From Prevotella sp. (GTDB taxonomy: Bacteria; Bacteroidota; Bacteroidia; Bacteroidales; Muribaculaceae): 57,107 bases of DNA. Positions 10,083 through 18,669 of the stretch are shown here, piece after piece. A program made the translations under genes and the position numbers. Each line of letters starts with the position of its first letter. The stretch's first letter is position 1. The notes beneath the pieces were generated by a model. It did not search any database. It was not told the origin of the DNA and saw nothing but the letters and a program-made list of their open reading frames with translations. The stretch lies in assembly GCA_023666665.1 (NCBI GenBank), contig JAMPBN010000001.1, positions 271,598 through 328,704 on the forward strand, in the 5' to 3' direction.

Positions 10083-10138
10083 AAAAGACTCTCTCCACAC
10101 TATCCACTGCCCACTTTCCACTATCCACTAAAAAGAAT
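10083..10138. repeat. Low-complexity ACTATCCACT-type tract
   Basis: Imperfect copies of the words ACTATCCACT, GCCCACTTTCC and ACTATCCACT lie side by side in the gap between the EF-G-like gene and the small ORF. Similar simple words precede other genes here (12304-12324, 14082-14098, 18660-18669). I see no further structure between 9954 and 10143. Confidence 0.4.
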
Positions 10139-10143
10139 TGCCT

Positions 10144-10281
10144 ATGGCTGAAATTTCTACTCCTGTTTTAACGACCCGAAGCCAAACATCCTCATCATCG
10201 CCCCGCGCAGCAACCCTGGCAATCATACGCCAGTTTTCGCGCGCTTATACCCCGACATTAGGCGGTATTATCCTCAATTAG
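10144..10281 (+). CDS. Small 45-residue protein upstream of ftsX
   Basis: An ATG at 10144 opens a 45-codon frame ending TAG at 10281. The product is Ser/Thr-rich at first (10-19), then has a basic helix-like stretch, RAATLAIIRQFSRAY (21-35), and ends GGIILN. From memory, short Bacteroidales proteins with an IRQF-A/S-RAY core and a terminal LN are common unnamed neighbours of core genes, and this fits that pattern. It carries no signal peptide or membrane segment. It ends 57 bases before ftsX, and the ftsX promoter lies between them. Function unknown. Family membership is recollection and was not checked. Confidence 0.55.
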   Translation: MAEISTPVLTTRSQTSSSSPRAATLAIIRQFSRAYTPTLGGIILN

Positions 10282-10300
10282 CAGATTTTTGCCGAAAAAC

Positions 10301-10332
10301 TTGACAAAGCGGGGATAAATTTCGTAACTTTG
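10301..10332 (+). promoter_or_regulatory. ftsX promoter (TTG, 21-base spacer, TAACTTTG)
   Basis: The -7 box TAACTTTG is at 10325-10332, with TTG at 10301-10303. Only six bases separate the box from the ATG at 10339, so the transcript should have almost no 5' leader. Confidence 0.7.
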
Positions 10333-10338
10333 CGGGTA

Positions 10339-11202
10339 ATGAAATCGCGAAAAGGTTTTTCGTCGCTGAGCGTTCAGTTGACGGCCACGGTTTCCGTGGC
10401 CCTCGTTTTGCTGCTGTTGGGTATGGTAGCAACCCTTGCCATGGCAGCCGGTCGCATCACCACCGACATCAAGGAGCATATGGGCTTTGATGTGGTTTTA
10501 AAAGAGCAATCCACCCTCGGCGACATCAACCACTTCAAGCAGATCTTCAGCGAGGCTCCCTATGTGGCCTCGTTCCGCTATTTCTCGCCCGAGGAAGCCA
10601 ACGCAACCTGGCATGAAGAAATGGGCGAGAATCTCACCGAGTTGCTTGACGTAAACCCCTTCCTCCCCGAATTTGAAATCAACGTTAAAGAGCAATACGC
10701 CGAGGCCGACTCGCTCGACAAGATTATGCTCCCTCTATCCGAGCTGCCGCAAGTTGATGCCGTCAACGGCCACGCCGAAGTGGTTGACAGCGTTAACCGC
10801 AATCTGCAAACCGTGATGCTCATTCTGGCCATCGCGGTGTTGACGCTCCTGCCCATTAGTTTCGTACTGATTAACAACACGGTGAGGCTGACGATTTTTT
10901 CGCGCCGCTTCCTTATTCACACTATGAAACTCGTTGGCGCATCCCGCGGATTCATACGCAAGCCATTCCTGTTGAGCAACATTCTCCAGGGTCTGATTGC
11001 CGGAGTAATTGCCTCGGCAATTCTCACCGGACTGTATTTCTATCTGTGGAGCCTCGATGCCTCGCTGCAAACCCTTGCAGACCCGACAATGCTTATCTGC
11101 ACCTGTGCGGGCTTGCTGATTGTGGGTCCGCTGCTATGTCTGGCCGCCGCCGCGTGGGCAACGCAACGCTACCTTACGATTTCCTACGACGAACTATTCT
11201 AA
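10339..11202 (+). CDS. ftsX: Cell division permease-like protein FtsX
   Basis: This 287-residue integral membrane protein is partner of the ATPase FtsE in the complex that controls septal peptidoglycan hydrolases. Four membrane helices are visible at about 13-37, 157-178, 213-238 and 250-275. The extracytoplasmic domain between helices 1 and 2 (about 38-155) is typical of the family. I chose the ATG at 10339 rather than the in-frame TTG at 10330, because the TTG lies inside the -7 box. ftsE is not adjacent. Downstream DUF3098, uppP, truB and queA follow in the order common in Bacteroidales, linking the gene to envelope synthesis. Confidence 0.92.
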   Translation: MKSRKGFSSLSVQLTATVSVALVLLLLGMVATLAMAAGRITTDIKEHMGFDVVLKEQSTLGDINHFKQIFSEAPYVASFRYFSPEEANATWHEEMGENLTELLDVNPFLPEFEINVKEQYAEADSLDKIMLPLSELPQVDAVNGHAEVVDSVNRNLQTVMLILAIAVLTLLPISFVLINNTVRLTIFSRRFLIHTMKLVGASRGFIRKPFLLSNILQGLIAGVIASAILTGLYFYLWSLDASLQTLADPTMLICTCAGLLIVGPLLCLAAAAWATQRYLTISYDELF

Positions 11203-11218
11203 TTCATCCATAATATAT

Positions 11219-11479
11219 ATGGCTAATCCTAAAAAAAAGAACTCGCAGCTTGACCCGGAACAGCCCGCACAGTTTCCGCTGACCAAGGTCAACTTCATAC
11301 TTATGGCCATTGCCGGAGCCGCCATTATCATCGGCTTTCTATTGATGCTCGGCCCCAGCACAACCGCCGCCGGCTTTGAACCCGAAATTTTCTCCACCCG
11401 CCGCATCGTTGTTGGTCCGGCAATCACATTCCTCGGATTCCTGTTCATGGCATTCGCCATAATCTACAAGAAAAAATGA
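11219..11479 (+). CDS. DUF3098 family membrane protein
   Basis: This 86-residue protein has a polar, lysine-rich N-terminus (1-15) followed by two hydrophobic helices (about 25-45 and 62-83), matching DUF3098. Members almost always sit between ftsX and uppP in Bacteroidota, as here. Function is not known; a role in envelope assembly is inferred from position. I took the ATG at 11219, which gives the usual short polar start; an upstream in-frame extension would run into ftsX. Its TGA overlaps the uppP start by four bases (ATGA). Confidence 0.85.
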   Translation: MANPKKKNSQLDPEQPAQFPLTKVNFILMAIAGAAIIIGFLLMLGPSTTAAGFEPEIFSTRRIVVGPAITFLGFLFMAFAIIYKKK

Positions 11480-12306
11480 CCTGGATTGACACACTGATTC
11501 TCGGCATCACACAGGGACTGACGGAATATCTCCCCGTAAGCTCCAGCGGACACCTTGAAATTTTCCGCCAGATTCTCGGTCAGGATCTTGAGGGCGGCAT
11601 GGCGCTCGAATTTGACCTGATGCTCCACGTGGCCACGGTGTTGAGCACCATCGTAGTGCTTTGGCACGAGTTTTGGTCGCTGCTCAAGTCGTTTGTAACG
11701 TTCAAGCGCGACGATAATTTCTACTACGTCTGCAAGATTCTGGTTTCGTGCATCCCGGTAGCCATTGTCGGATTCACACTCGAGCCGATTATCGAAAAAG
11801 CATTTGAGGGAAATCTCACTATCGTGGGCATATGCCTGCTCGTTACTGCCGCGCTGCTCTGCTTTGCATACTTCACGCGCACCCGCGAGGCGCTTAAACA
11901 TCCCGACTCCCCGCAAGGGCGCGATATTTCTTGGCTCGACGCATTCATTATCGGCTGCGGCCAGGCAGTTGCCGTACTTCCCGGATTATCGCGCTCCGGC
12001 ACTACCATAGCCACCGGCATTCTGCTGGGCGATAACCGCGAAAAAGTGGCCCGCTTCAGCTTCTTTATGGTAATCATCCCCATTTTAGGCAAAGGGTTGC
12101 TTGACCTTAAAGACATCCTCTTCAGTATGGATTCGTCCGCTCCGACCGCAGTAGTCAGCCCCGGGGCAATGATTGTCGGCTTCCTTGCCGCGTTCATAGT
12201 TGGATGCCTTGCCTGCAAATGGATGCTCAACATCGTAAAACAGGGCAAACTCGTTTGGTTTGCAGTATATTGCGCAATAGTCGGCATTATCTGCCTCGTT
12301 TGGTAA
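11476..12306 (+). CDS. uppP: Undecaprenyl-diphosphatase UppP (BacA family)
   Basis: This 276-residue polytopic inner-membrane enzyme removes a phosphate from undecaprenyl diphosphate, recycling the lipid carrier for peptidoglycan and glycan synthesis. Both family motifs are present: the N-terminal glutamate/SSSGH motif (E17 and S22-H26) and the LPGLSRSG motif in the second half. Length is normal. It is coupled to DUF3098 by an ATGA overlap. Loss of this activity sensitises bacteria to bacitracin (known for the family). Confidence 0.95.
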   Translation: MTWIDTLILGITQGLTEYLPVSSSGHLEIFRQILGQDLEGGMALEFDLMLHVATVLSTIVVLWHEFWSLLKSFVTFKRDDNFYYVCKILVSCIPVAIVGFTLEPIIEKAFEGNLTIVGICLLVTAALLCFAYFTRTREALKHPDSPQGRDISWLDAFIIGCGQAVAVLPGLSRSGTTIATGILLGDNREKVARFSFFMVIIPILGKGLLDLKDILFSMDSSAPTAVVSPGAMIVGFLAAFIVGCLACKWMLNIVKQGKLVWFAVYCAIVGIICLVW

Positions 12307-12327
12307 TTAGTAATTAGTAATTAGCAA

Positions 12328-13035
12328 TTGGATTTTATCAGCGGTCAAATATTAGCGGTTGACAAGCCCCTGGGGTGGACATCGTTTGACGTCGTGAAGC
12401 GCATTCGCGGCGTACTTACGCGCCGCCACGGAGTGAAGCGCTTCAAGGTTGGCCACGCCGGCACTCTCGACCCCCTGGCCTCCGGAGTCATGCTCATATG
12501 CACCGGCCGCGCCACCAAGCAGATTGATACCCTCCAGGCCGGCGAAAAAGAATACGTTGCCGACGTGAGGTTCGGAGCCACAACCCCCAGCTTCGACCTC
12601 GAGAAGCCCATTGACGCAACATTTCCTACCGACCACCTATCCCGCGAGCTTATAGAGCGGACTTTGGGCAAATTCCGCGGGTCGATAATGCAGGTTCCTC
12701 CGGTATTCTCCGCAGTAAAAGTTGACGGCAAACGCGCATATAAAATGGCCCGACGCGGCGAGGAACCAGAGCTCAAAGCCAAGCCCATAGTAATCAGCGA
12801 ACTGGAGCTGCTGAACTACGACCCGGCCACTACCACGGCACGCCTGCGCATAGTCTGCAGCAAAGGAACATACATCCGCGCCCTTGCCCGCGACTTGGGA
12901 GAGGCTCTTAATTGCGGCGCACACCTCACGGCGCTGCGGCGCACCCGCGTCGGAGCAACGTCGATCTACGACTGCGCCGACGTTCAACAACTCATCAACG
13001 ACTTAAAAACCATAGAAATAGAAATACCCGAATGA
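12328..13035 (+). CDS. truB: tRNA pseudouridine(55) synthase TruB
   Basis: This 235-residue enzyme converts U55 of the tRNA T loop to pseudouridine. The catalytic motif HAGTLDP has Asp48 as nucleophile, and the N-terminal DKPLGWTS segment is typical. The start is TTG at 12328; the next in-frame ATG would remove the DKP motif. It is preceded by a tandem TAATTAG tract (12304-12324). The TGA stop overlaps the queA start (ATGA). Confidence 0.93.
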   Translation: MDFISGQILAVDKPLGWTSFDVVKRIRGVLTRRHGVKRFKVGHAGTLDPLASGVMLICTGRATKQIDTLQAGEKEYVADVRFGATTPSFDLEKPIDATFPTDHLSRELIERTLGKFRGSIMQVPPVFSAVKVDGKRAYKMARRGEEPELKAKPIVISELELLNYDPATTTARLRIVCSKGTYIRALARDLGEALNCGAHLTALRRTRVGATSIYDCADVQQLINDLKTIEIEIPE

Positions 13036-14081
13036 AACTGAGTCAATTTAACTTCTACCTTCCGTCAGAGCTGATTGCACAGTACCCGCTGTCGGAACGC
13101 GACGAAGCCCGCCTCATGGTTCTCAACCGCAAGACCGGCAAGATTGAACACCGCATCTTCAAAGAAATCATTGACTACTTTGCAGATGGCGACGTCATGG
13201 TATTCAACGACACCAAAGTGTTCCCCGCCAAGCTCTACGGCAACAAGGAGCGCACCAACGCCAAGATTGAGGTTTTCCTGCTGCGCGAACTGAATCCTGA
13301 ACACAAGCTTTGGGACGTGCTGGTTGAGCCGGCCCGGAAAATCCGCATCGGCAACAAGCTCTACTTCGGTGAAGACGAAAGCCTTGTGGCAGAAGTCATT
13401 GACAACACCACCAGCCGCGGGCGCACCCTGCGCTTCCTCTTCGACGGCCCGCACGACGAGTTCAAGAAAACGCTCTACGCCCTCGGCTCCACCCCGCTGC
13501 CCGAACACATTACACGCCGCCCGGAACCCATCGACGAAGAGATGTTTCAGACCGTCTACGCCGAAAACGAGGGTGCCGTAGTGGCTCCCGGAGCCGGACT
13601 CCACTTCAGCAAGCTGCTGATGAAGCGTCTGGAGCTGAAAGGAGTGAACCTCGGCTATATGACCGTGCACTCCGGTTTGGGTACATTCCGAGAAATCGAC
13701 GTTGAAGACCTCTCCAAGCACCGCATTGACTCCGAAGAAGTTATAGTAAGCGAAGAACTGGTAGAGATGGTTAATCAAGCCAAAGACAACGAGAAGCAGG
13801 TGCTGGCAGTAGGCACCTCGGTGCTTCGCGGCATGGTAGCCGGCGAATCCATGGGCGGACACATGAAGAGTTTTGCCGGATGGAACAACAAGTTCATTGC
13901 CCCGCCTTACGACTTCGGAGTGCCCACGGCGCTGGTAACCAACTTCCACCTGCCGCTCTCCACCATGATTATGATGGAAGCAGCCTTTGGCGGCTATGAA
14001 AACGTGATGAAAGCCTACGAAACAGCCATTGCCGAAAAATATCGCTTCGGCACCTACGGCGACTCCCTACTAATAATTTAA
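13032..14081 (+). CDS. queA: S-adenosylmethionine:tRNA ribosyltransferase-isomerase QueA
   Basis: This 349-residue enzyme is the late step of queuosine synthesis: it transfers and rearranges the ribosyl part of SAM onto 7-aminomethyl-7-deazaguanine in tRNA. The N-terminal LPSELIAQYPL motif, the central MTVHSGLGTF region and the LVTNFHLPLSTMIMM C-terminal motif are all present. The ATG at 13032 overlaps the truB stop. A longer frame opening upstream at 12912 runs inside truB and is not real. Confidence 0.95.
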   Translation: MKLSQFNFYLPSELIAQYPLSERDEARLMVLNRKTGKIEHRIFKEIIDYFADGDVMVFNDTKVFPAKLYGNKERTNAKIEVFLLRELNPEHKLWDVLVEPARKIRIGNKLYFGEDESLVAEVIDNTTSRGRTLRFLFDGPHDEFKKTLYALGSTPLPEHITRRPEPIDEEMFQTVYAENEGAVVAPGAGLHFSKLLMKRLELKGVNLGYMTVHSGLGTFREIDVEDLSKHRIDSEEVIVSEELVEMVNQAKDNEKQVLAVGTSVLRGMVAGESMGGHMKSFAGWNNKFIAPPYDFGVPTALVTNFHLPLSTMIMMEAAFGGYENVMKAYETAIAEKYRFGTYGDSLLII

Positions 14082-14098
14082 CTCCTAACTCCTAACTC

Positions 14099-14659
14099 AT
14101 GACTGACCCCAAGACCTACCTCGACCCTGCAGAGGAAAAAATGCAGATGGCAGTAGCATTCCTTGACGAAGCTCTCAGCCACATCCGCGCCGGCAAGGCC
14201 AACCCCAAGCTCCTTGACGGCATCAGAGTTGACTACTACGGCTCTGCAGCCCCCATATCAAACGTTGCCAACGTCAGCGTGCCCGATGCCCGCACAATCG
14301 TAATCACCCCCTGGGAGAAGTCAATGTTTAAAGTGATTGAAAAAGTTATCATTGACTCCGAGCTCGGCATTACACCCGAAAACAATGGCGAGGTTATCCG
14401 CCTCTCAATTCCCCCGCTGACCGAAGAACGCCGCAAAACCCTGGTCAAGCAGAGCAAAGCCGAAGCTGAAACTGCCAAAGTCAGCGTGCGCAACGCTCGC
14501 CGCGATGCTATCGACGGCCTGAAAAAGGCAATCAAACAAGGTATGCCCGAAGACGTTGAAAAAGACGCCGAAGCTTCCGCACAGAAGCTCCACGACAAGT
14601 ATCTCAAGCAAATCGACGACCTCTTCGCTGCCAAGGAGAAGGAGATTCTCACCGTTTGA
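14099..14659 (+). CDS. frr: Ribosome recycling factor
   Basis: This 186-residue protein works with EF-G to split post-termination ribosomes. It has the three-helix-bundle sequence with the conserved IRAGKANP segment near 30 and the paired C-terminal helices rich in Lys, Glu and Arg. It is preceded by a tandem CTCCTAA tract. The stop overlaps the next ATG by one base (TGATG). Confidence 0.96.
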   Translation: MTDPKTYLDPAEEKMQMAVAFLDEALSHIRAGKANPKLLDGIRVDYYGSAAPISNVANVSVPDARTIVITPWEKSMFKVIEKVIIDSELGITPENNGEVIRLSIPPLTEERRKTLVKQSKAEAETAKVSVRNARRDAIDGLKKAIKQGMPEDVEKDAEASAQKLHDKYLKQIDDLFAAKEKEILTV

Positions 14660-15237
14660 TGACTCTGAAAAAACGCATACTCGCGGCAGCAATGGCGATA
14701 TTCAGCGCCATTGCTGCCTGCGCTGAATTTACGGCGACAGATGCCTTGACCTCTGCCCCCGAGGAGGTGCGCGGCCCGCTGAGCGCATCCAAGCTCGCCG
14801 ATCTCGTTGAATATGCCCGCGCCGGAATGCTCAGCCACACGGAGAAAAACGCCGTTGGCACCGAAGCTCGCTTCTGGCACCTTGACGGCGTACGCGCGGA
14901 GCTTCAAACCGGCCCGGGACGCACCCTGACGCTCCAGCTGCTGCCGGTGAAGAACGACACGGTGATTGCCGTAATCGAGACCCTCACCTCGCAGCAACCC
15001 GACAGCCGTATGACCATATATTCGCGCAACTGGGTTCCGCAGCCAAAACTTTGGAAAGAGCCCAAACCGAGCGAATGGGGCAAGGTTGACCCGCTGCCAA
15101 TCCTGTTGGTGGAATATACTTACAGCGCTGATTCCGGAACACTTACGCTGACCAACCACTCCGAAGAAAAAGACCGTATGCTCCCCTCCATGCACTACCG
15201 CTGGACTGCCAAAGGTTTCAAACGAATCAAAGAATGA
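14659..15237 (+). CDS. DUF3256 family secreted protein
   Basis: This 192-residue protein has an N-terminal signal peptide (about 1-20, ending AACA), so it is periplasmic or surface-exposed. The rest resembles the Bacteroidales family DUF3256 and ends in a basic WTAKGFKRIKE segment. No catalytic motif was recognised. I chose the ATG at 14659 over the TTG one codon earlier. It is coupled on both sides: frr upstream by one base, xseA downstream by an ATGA overlap. Function unknown. Confidence 0.75.
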   Translation: MTLKKRILAAAMAIFSAIAACAEFTATDALTSAPEEVRGPLSASKLADLVEYARAGMLSHTEKNAVGTEARFWHLDGVRAELQTGPGRTLTLQLLPVKNDTVIAVIETLTSQQPDSRMTIYSRNWVPQPKLWKEPKPSEWGKVDPLPILLVEYTYSADSGTLTLTNHSEEKDRMLPSMHYRWTAKGFKRIKE

Positions 15238-16544
15238 CCGACCAAGAGCCTACATATTACTCCCTGTTGCAACTTCAGGAGCGGCTGCGCGACCTCGTGG
15301 CGGCCTGCCCGATGTCGCAAAACGTGTGGATTACCGCAGAGCTGAGCGACGTGCGCCAGAGCGGCGGCCATTGCTATATGGAGCTGCTGCAGAAAGATGA
15401 GCGCACCGGGCAGACCGTGGCAAAAGCCCGCGCCACCATCTGGGCAAATCTTTGGCGCAAAATCAGCGCCGACTTTCTCAACTCCACGGGGCAACCCTTT
15501 GCCTCGGGGCTGAAAGTCATGGTACGCGTAACCGCCGGCTATCATCCGCTCTACGGAATGAACCTCAACATCACGGCAGTAAACTCATCGTACACCATGG
15601 GCGAACGTGAACGCAAGCGCCGCGAAATCCTTGAACGCCTTAAGCGCGAGGGGGTTATCAACGACAATAAGCAACTCGAATTTCCCCGCCCTACGCAGCG
15701 CATCGCCGTGATTTCATCGGCTACTGCTGCCGGCTACGGCGACTTTATGAACCATTTGCTCCATAACCCCAGGCGGCTGCGATTCAACGTCAGGCTCTTT
15801 CCGGCCACGGTGCAGGGCGAGCAGACTGCCGCAAGCGTCATTGAGCAGCTTGAGGCCATTGCCGCCGCAGAAGATGATTTTGACTGCGTCTGCATAATTC
15901 GCGGAGGTGGAGCTACCACCGACCTCGACGGCTTCGACGATTACCGCCTGGCGCTCAACGTGGCGCAATTTCCTCTGCCCATAATAGTAGGCATTGGTCA
16001 TGAGCGCGACACCACCGTGCTTGACTATATTGCATGTCAGCGCGTCAAAACTCCCACCGCCGCCGCAGAATTTCTTGTAGGCCTCGGCCAGCAGGAACTC
16101 GACAACGTGTTCAACCTCGGCGGCGCACTGCTTCAAAGCGTCACCGATACCCTTGCCGGAGCCAAACAGCAGTTGGCATACATTGCCGGTGCACTCCCCA
16201 CTGCTCCCGGGGCGGCAATAGAACGCGCCGGCCGACGGCTCGACAACCTCACCGCCGCGCTTGCCAGGGTGTCAACAACCCGCCTGCAGCCGTTGCAGAA
16301 TCGCCTTGACCGATACGCCGATGCGCTGAAAAACATCACAGGCAATGCCACGCGCCATGCTGCCACAAAGCTTCAAGGCTACGAGCGGCTCATTGACGCG
16401 CTCTCGCCCAAAGCCACGATGCGACGCGGATTTTCCGTGACCCGCATTAATGGCAAAGCCATAACCTCAACCGAAAATATCACCGCCGGGGTAGCCCTTG
16501 AAACAGAACTCGCCGCCGGCACCATCACATCAATAGTAAAATAA
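15234..16544 (+). CDS. xseA: Exodeoxyribonuclease VII large subunit
   Basis: This 436-residue catalytic subunit of exonuclease VII degrades single-stranded DNA from both ends. It has an N-terminal OB fold (about 10-110, starting around WITAELSD), then the nuclease core with the IIRGGGA and GIGHERDTT motifs, and a C-terminal helical region for small-subunit binding. xseB follows directly, so both subunits are co-expressed. Confidence 0.95.
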   Translation: MTDQEPTYYSLLQLQERLRDLVAACPMSQNVWITAELSDVRQSGGHCYMELLQKDERTGQTVAKARATIWANLWRKISADFLNSTGQPFASGLKVMVRVTAGYHPLYGMNLNITAVNSSYTMGERERKRREILERLKREGVINDNKQLEFPRPTQRIAVISSATAAGYGDFMNHLLHNPRRLRFNVRLFPATVQGEQTAASVIEQLEAIAAAEDDFDCVCIIRGGGATTDLDGFDDYRLALNVAQFPLPIIVGIGHERDTTVLDYIACQRVKTPTAAAEFLVGLGQQELDNVFNLGGALLQSVTDTLAGAKQQLAYIAGALPTAPGAAIERAGRRLDNLTAALARVSTTRLQPLQNRLDRYADALKNITGNATRHAATKLQGYERLIDALSPKATMRRGFSVTRINGKAITSTENITAGVALETELAAGTITSIVK

Positions 16545-16545
16545 T

Positions 16546-16749
16546 ATGGATAAGCCCGTTAAAGAAATGACTTACACTGAGGCTGTGACTCAGCTGGAGC
16601 AAATACTCGCCTATATGCAGAGCGAAAAGTGCGACATCGACAAACTGTCGGCTCTAACGCGCCGCGCAACTGAGCTGCTCGCCGAATGCAAGTCGCGCCT
16701 CACCGCCACCGATGAAGAACTCCGCACCATTCTCTCCCAAATGCAATGA
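16546..16749 (+). CDS. xseB: Exodeoxyribonuclease VII small subunit
   Basis: This 67-residue helical protein forms a sheath on XseA. The family pattern YTEAVTQLEQIL followed by a second amphipathic helix (LTRRATELLAECKSRL) is clear. It starts one base after xseA and overlaps the next gene by four bases. Confidence 0.92.
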   Translation: MDKPVKEMTYTEAVTQLEQILAYMQSEKCDIDKLSALTRRATELLAECKSRLTATDEELRTILSQMQ

Positions 16750-18659
16750 AAAAGATAATTAGTTTACTGCTGCTGTTATTGCCGGTTTTTGTGTTCGCGC
16801 AGATGAACGAGCCGGTAAAGTGGACTGCCAACCTCAACGTTGAGGGCGACTCCGCAACCCTGACCCTGACCTGCAACATTGATGCCGGCTGGCACCTCTA
16901 CGCTACCGAACTCCCGCCGATTGACTTCGGTCCGGCTCCTACTTCGGTAACATACTCCAACACCTCCGGTTTGGAGGCCGTTGGCGCACTGACTCCCTCG
17001 GTTGCACCAATTGAAATTTATGAAGAAACTTTTGAGGCCGACGTGCGCTACTGGGAAAACTCGGTTACGCTGACGCAGAAATTTGCCGTAAATGGCGAAG
17101 TAACGCTTGCCGGACAGGTTGAGTTCCAGGCGTGCAACGATCAGAACTGCATACCTCCCTCCACTTTTGAATTTTCATTCGGTCAAGCCGAGGAAGCAGC
17201 AGCCCCCCCGGTAAGCGGCGGCACTTTCAACCCCGCCGACTTGCAGTGGTGGACTCCCGTTGAGGGCGTGAGCGCAGGCGGCGACGTTGCCAACGCATCG
17301 CTGTGGAGCATTTTCCTCTGGGGTTTTCTCGGCGGACTGCTCGCGTTGTTCACCCCCTGCGTATGGCCAATGATACCGCTGACGGTCAGCTTCTTCCTTA
17401 AAAAGAACTCCGACAAGAAAAAATCAGTGCGCGATGCCGTAATATATGGCGGTTCAATCATAATAATATATCTGATTCTCGGCCTCGCCGTAACGCTGAT
17501 TTTCGGAGCAAGCAAGCTCAACGACCTCAGCACCAACGCCGTTTTCAACCTGATATTCTTCGCGCTGCTCGTGGTGTTCGCCGTGAGCTTCTTCGGTGCG
17601 TTCGACATCAAACTGCCCGCCCGCTGGAGCAACGCTATGGACTCCAAGGCCGAAAACGCTACCGGCCTGCTCAGCATCTTCTTTATGGCATTCACCCTCG
17701 CCTTGGTATCGTTCAGCTGCACCGGCCCGATTATCGGCACTCTGCTCGTTGAGGCCGCCACGATGGGCAACATCGTTGGCCCCGCCGTGGGTATGGGCGC
17801 GTTTGCCCTCGCTCTGGCAATTCCGTTTGCCCTGTTTGCGCTCTTCCCCTCAATGCTAAAGAGCGTACCCCGCTCGGGCGGCTGGCTCAACTCAGTAAAG
17901 GTGGTACTCGGCTTCCTCGAACTCGCCCTGTCACTTAAATTCCTGTCAGTTGCCGACCTCGCATACGGCTGGCATCTGCTCGACCGCGAGGTGTTCGTGA
18001 GCCTTTGGGTCGTGATTTTCGCCCTGCTCGGGCTCTATCTCCTCGGCAAAATCCGCTTCCCCCACGACTCCCCCTGCGAAAGCACCGGAGTGGGCCGATT
18101 CTTCCTCGCCCTTGCATCGCTGAGTTTTTCGATTTATCTGCTTCCGGGCTTGTGGGGCGCTCCGCTAAAGGGGGTCAGCGCATTCGTGCCGCCGCTGTTC
18201 ACCCAGGATTTCAACCTCTACACCCATGGCGAACACCGCACATTCTCCGACTATGAAGAGGGTATGCGCTATGCCGCAGAAAACAATATGCCGGTGCTGA
18301 TGGATTTCAGCGGCTACGGCTGTGTGAACTGCCGCAAAATGGAGGGTGCGGTGTTTGATACCGACGAAATTTCCGAGGTCCTTGGCCAGAACTTCGTGAT
18401 CATCGAGCTGATGGTCGACGACAAGAAGCCCCTTGCCCAACCTCTGACGGTTGAAGAAAACGGCAAGACCAAGACTCTGCGCACCGTTGGCGACAAATGG
18501 AGCTTCCTCCAGCGCTATAAGTTTGCCTCCAACTCGCAGCCCTATTACGTGGTTCTCGACAACGAGGGCAACGCTCTGAGCGGCTCTTACAGCTACGATG
18601 AAGACGTTGCCAAGTTCAAGACATTCCTCGACGACGCTCTTACCGCTTATCAGAATTAG
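16746..18659 (+). CDS. DsbD-like thiol:disulfide interchange protein
   Basis: This 637-residue protein moves reducing power from cytoplasmic thioredoxin to the periplasm. It has a signal peptide (1-18), an N-terminal DsbD-type beta domain to about 150, and a membrane domain of about eight helices holding the two conserved cysteines, in TPCVWP (near 205) and FSCTGP (near 325). The C-terminal thioredoxin-like domain has a CVNC redox motif near 526. The domain order equals that of DsbD and the catalytic cysteines are intact. It may support cytochrome maturation or oxidative defence. It is coupled to xseB by an ATGA overlap, an unrelated pairing that probably reflects packing. Confidence 0.9.
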   Translation: MKKIISLLLLLLPVFVFAQMNEPVKWTANLNVEGDSATLTLTCNIDAGWHLYATELPPIDFGPAPTSVTYSNTSGLEAVGALTPSVAPIEIYEETFEADVRYWENSVTLTQKFAVNGEVTLAGQVEFQACNDQNCIPPSTFEFSFGQAEEAAAPPVSGGTFNPADLQWWTPVEGVSAGGDVANASLWSIFLWGFLGGLLALFTPCVWPMIPLTVSFFLKKNSDKKKSVRDAVIYGGSIIIIYLILGLAVTLIFGASKLNDLSTNAVFNLIFFALLVVFAVSFFGAFDIKLPARWSNAMDSKAENATGLLSIFFMAFTLALVSFSCTGPIIGTLLVEAATMGNIVGPAVGMGAFALALAIPFALFALFPSMLKSVPRSGGWLNSVKVVLGFLELALSLKFLSVADLAYGWHLLDREVFVSLWVVIFALLGLYLLGKIRFPHDSPCESTGVGRFFLALASLSFSIYLLPGLWGAPLKGVSAFVPPLFTQDFNLYTHGEHRTFSDYEEGMRYAAENNMPVLMDFSGYGCVNCRKMEGAVFDTDEISEVLGQNFVIIELMVDDKKPLAQPLTVEENGKTKTLRTVGDKWSFLQRYKFASNSQPYYVVLDNEGNALSGSYSYDEDVAKFKTFLDDALTAYQN

Positions 18660-18669
18660 GAGTTAGGAA

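Noticed and set aside
12304-12324. CRISPR-like or regulatory repeat at the TAATTAG tract, and similar tracts before frr and the SpoU gene
   Set aside because: The units are 7-8 bases without spacers and occur at many gene junctions. They look like simple low-complexity filler.
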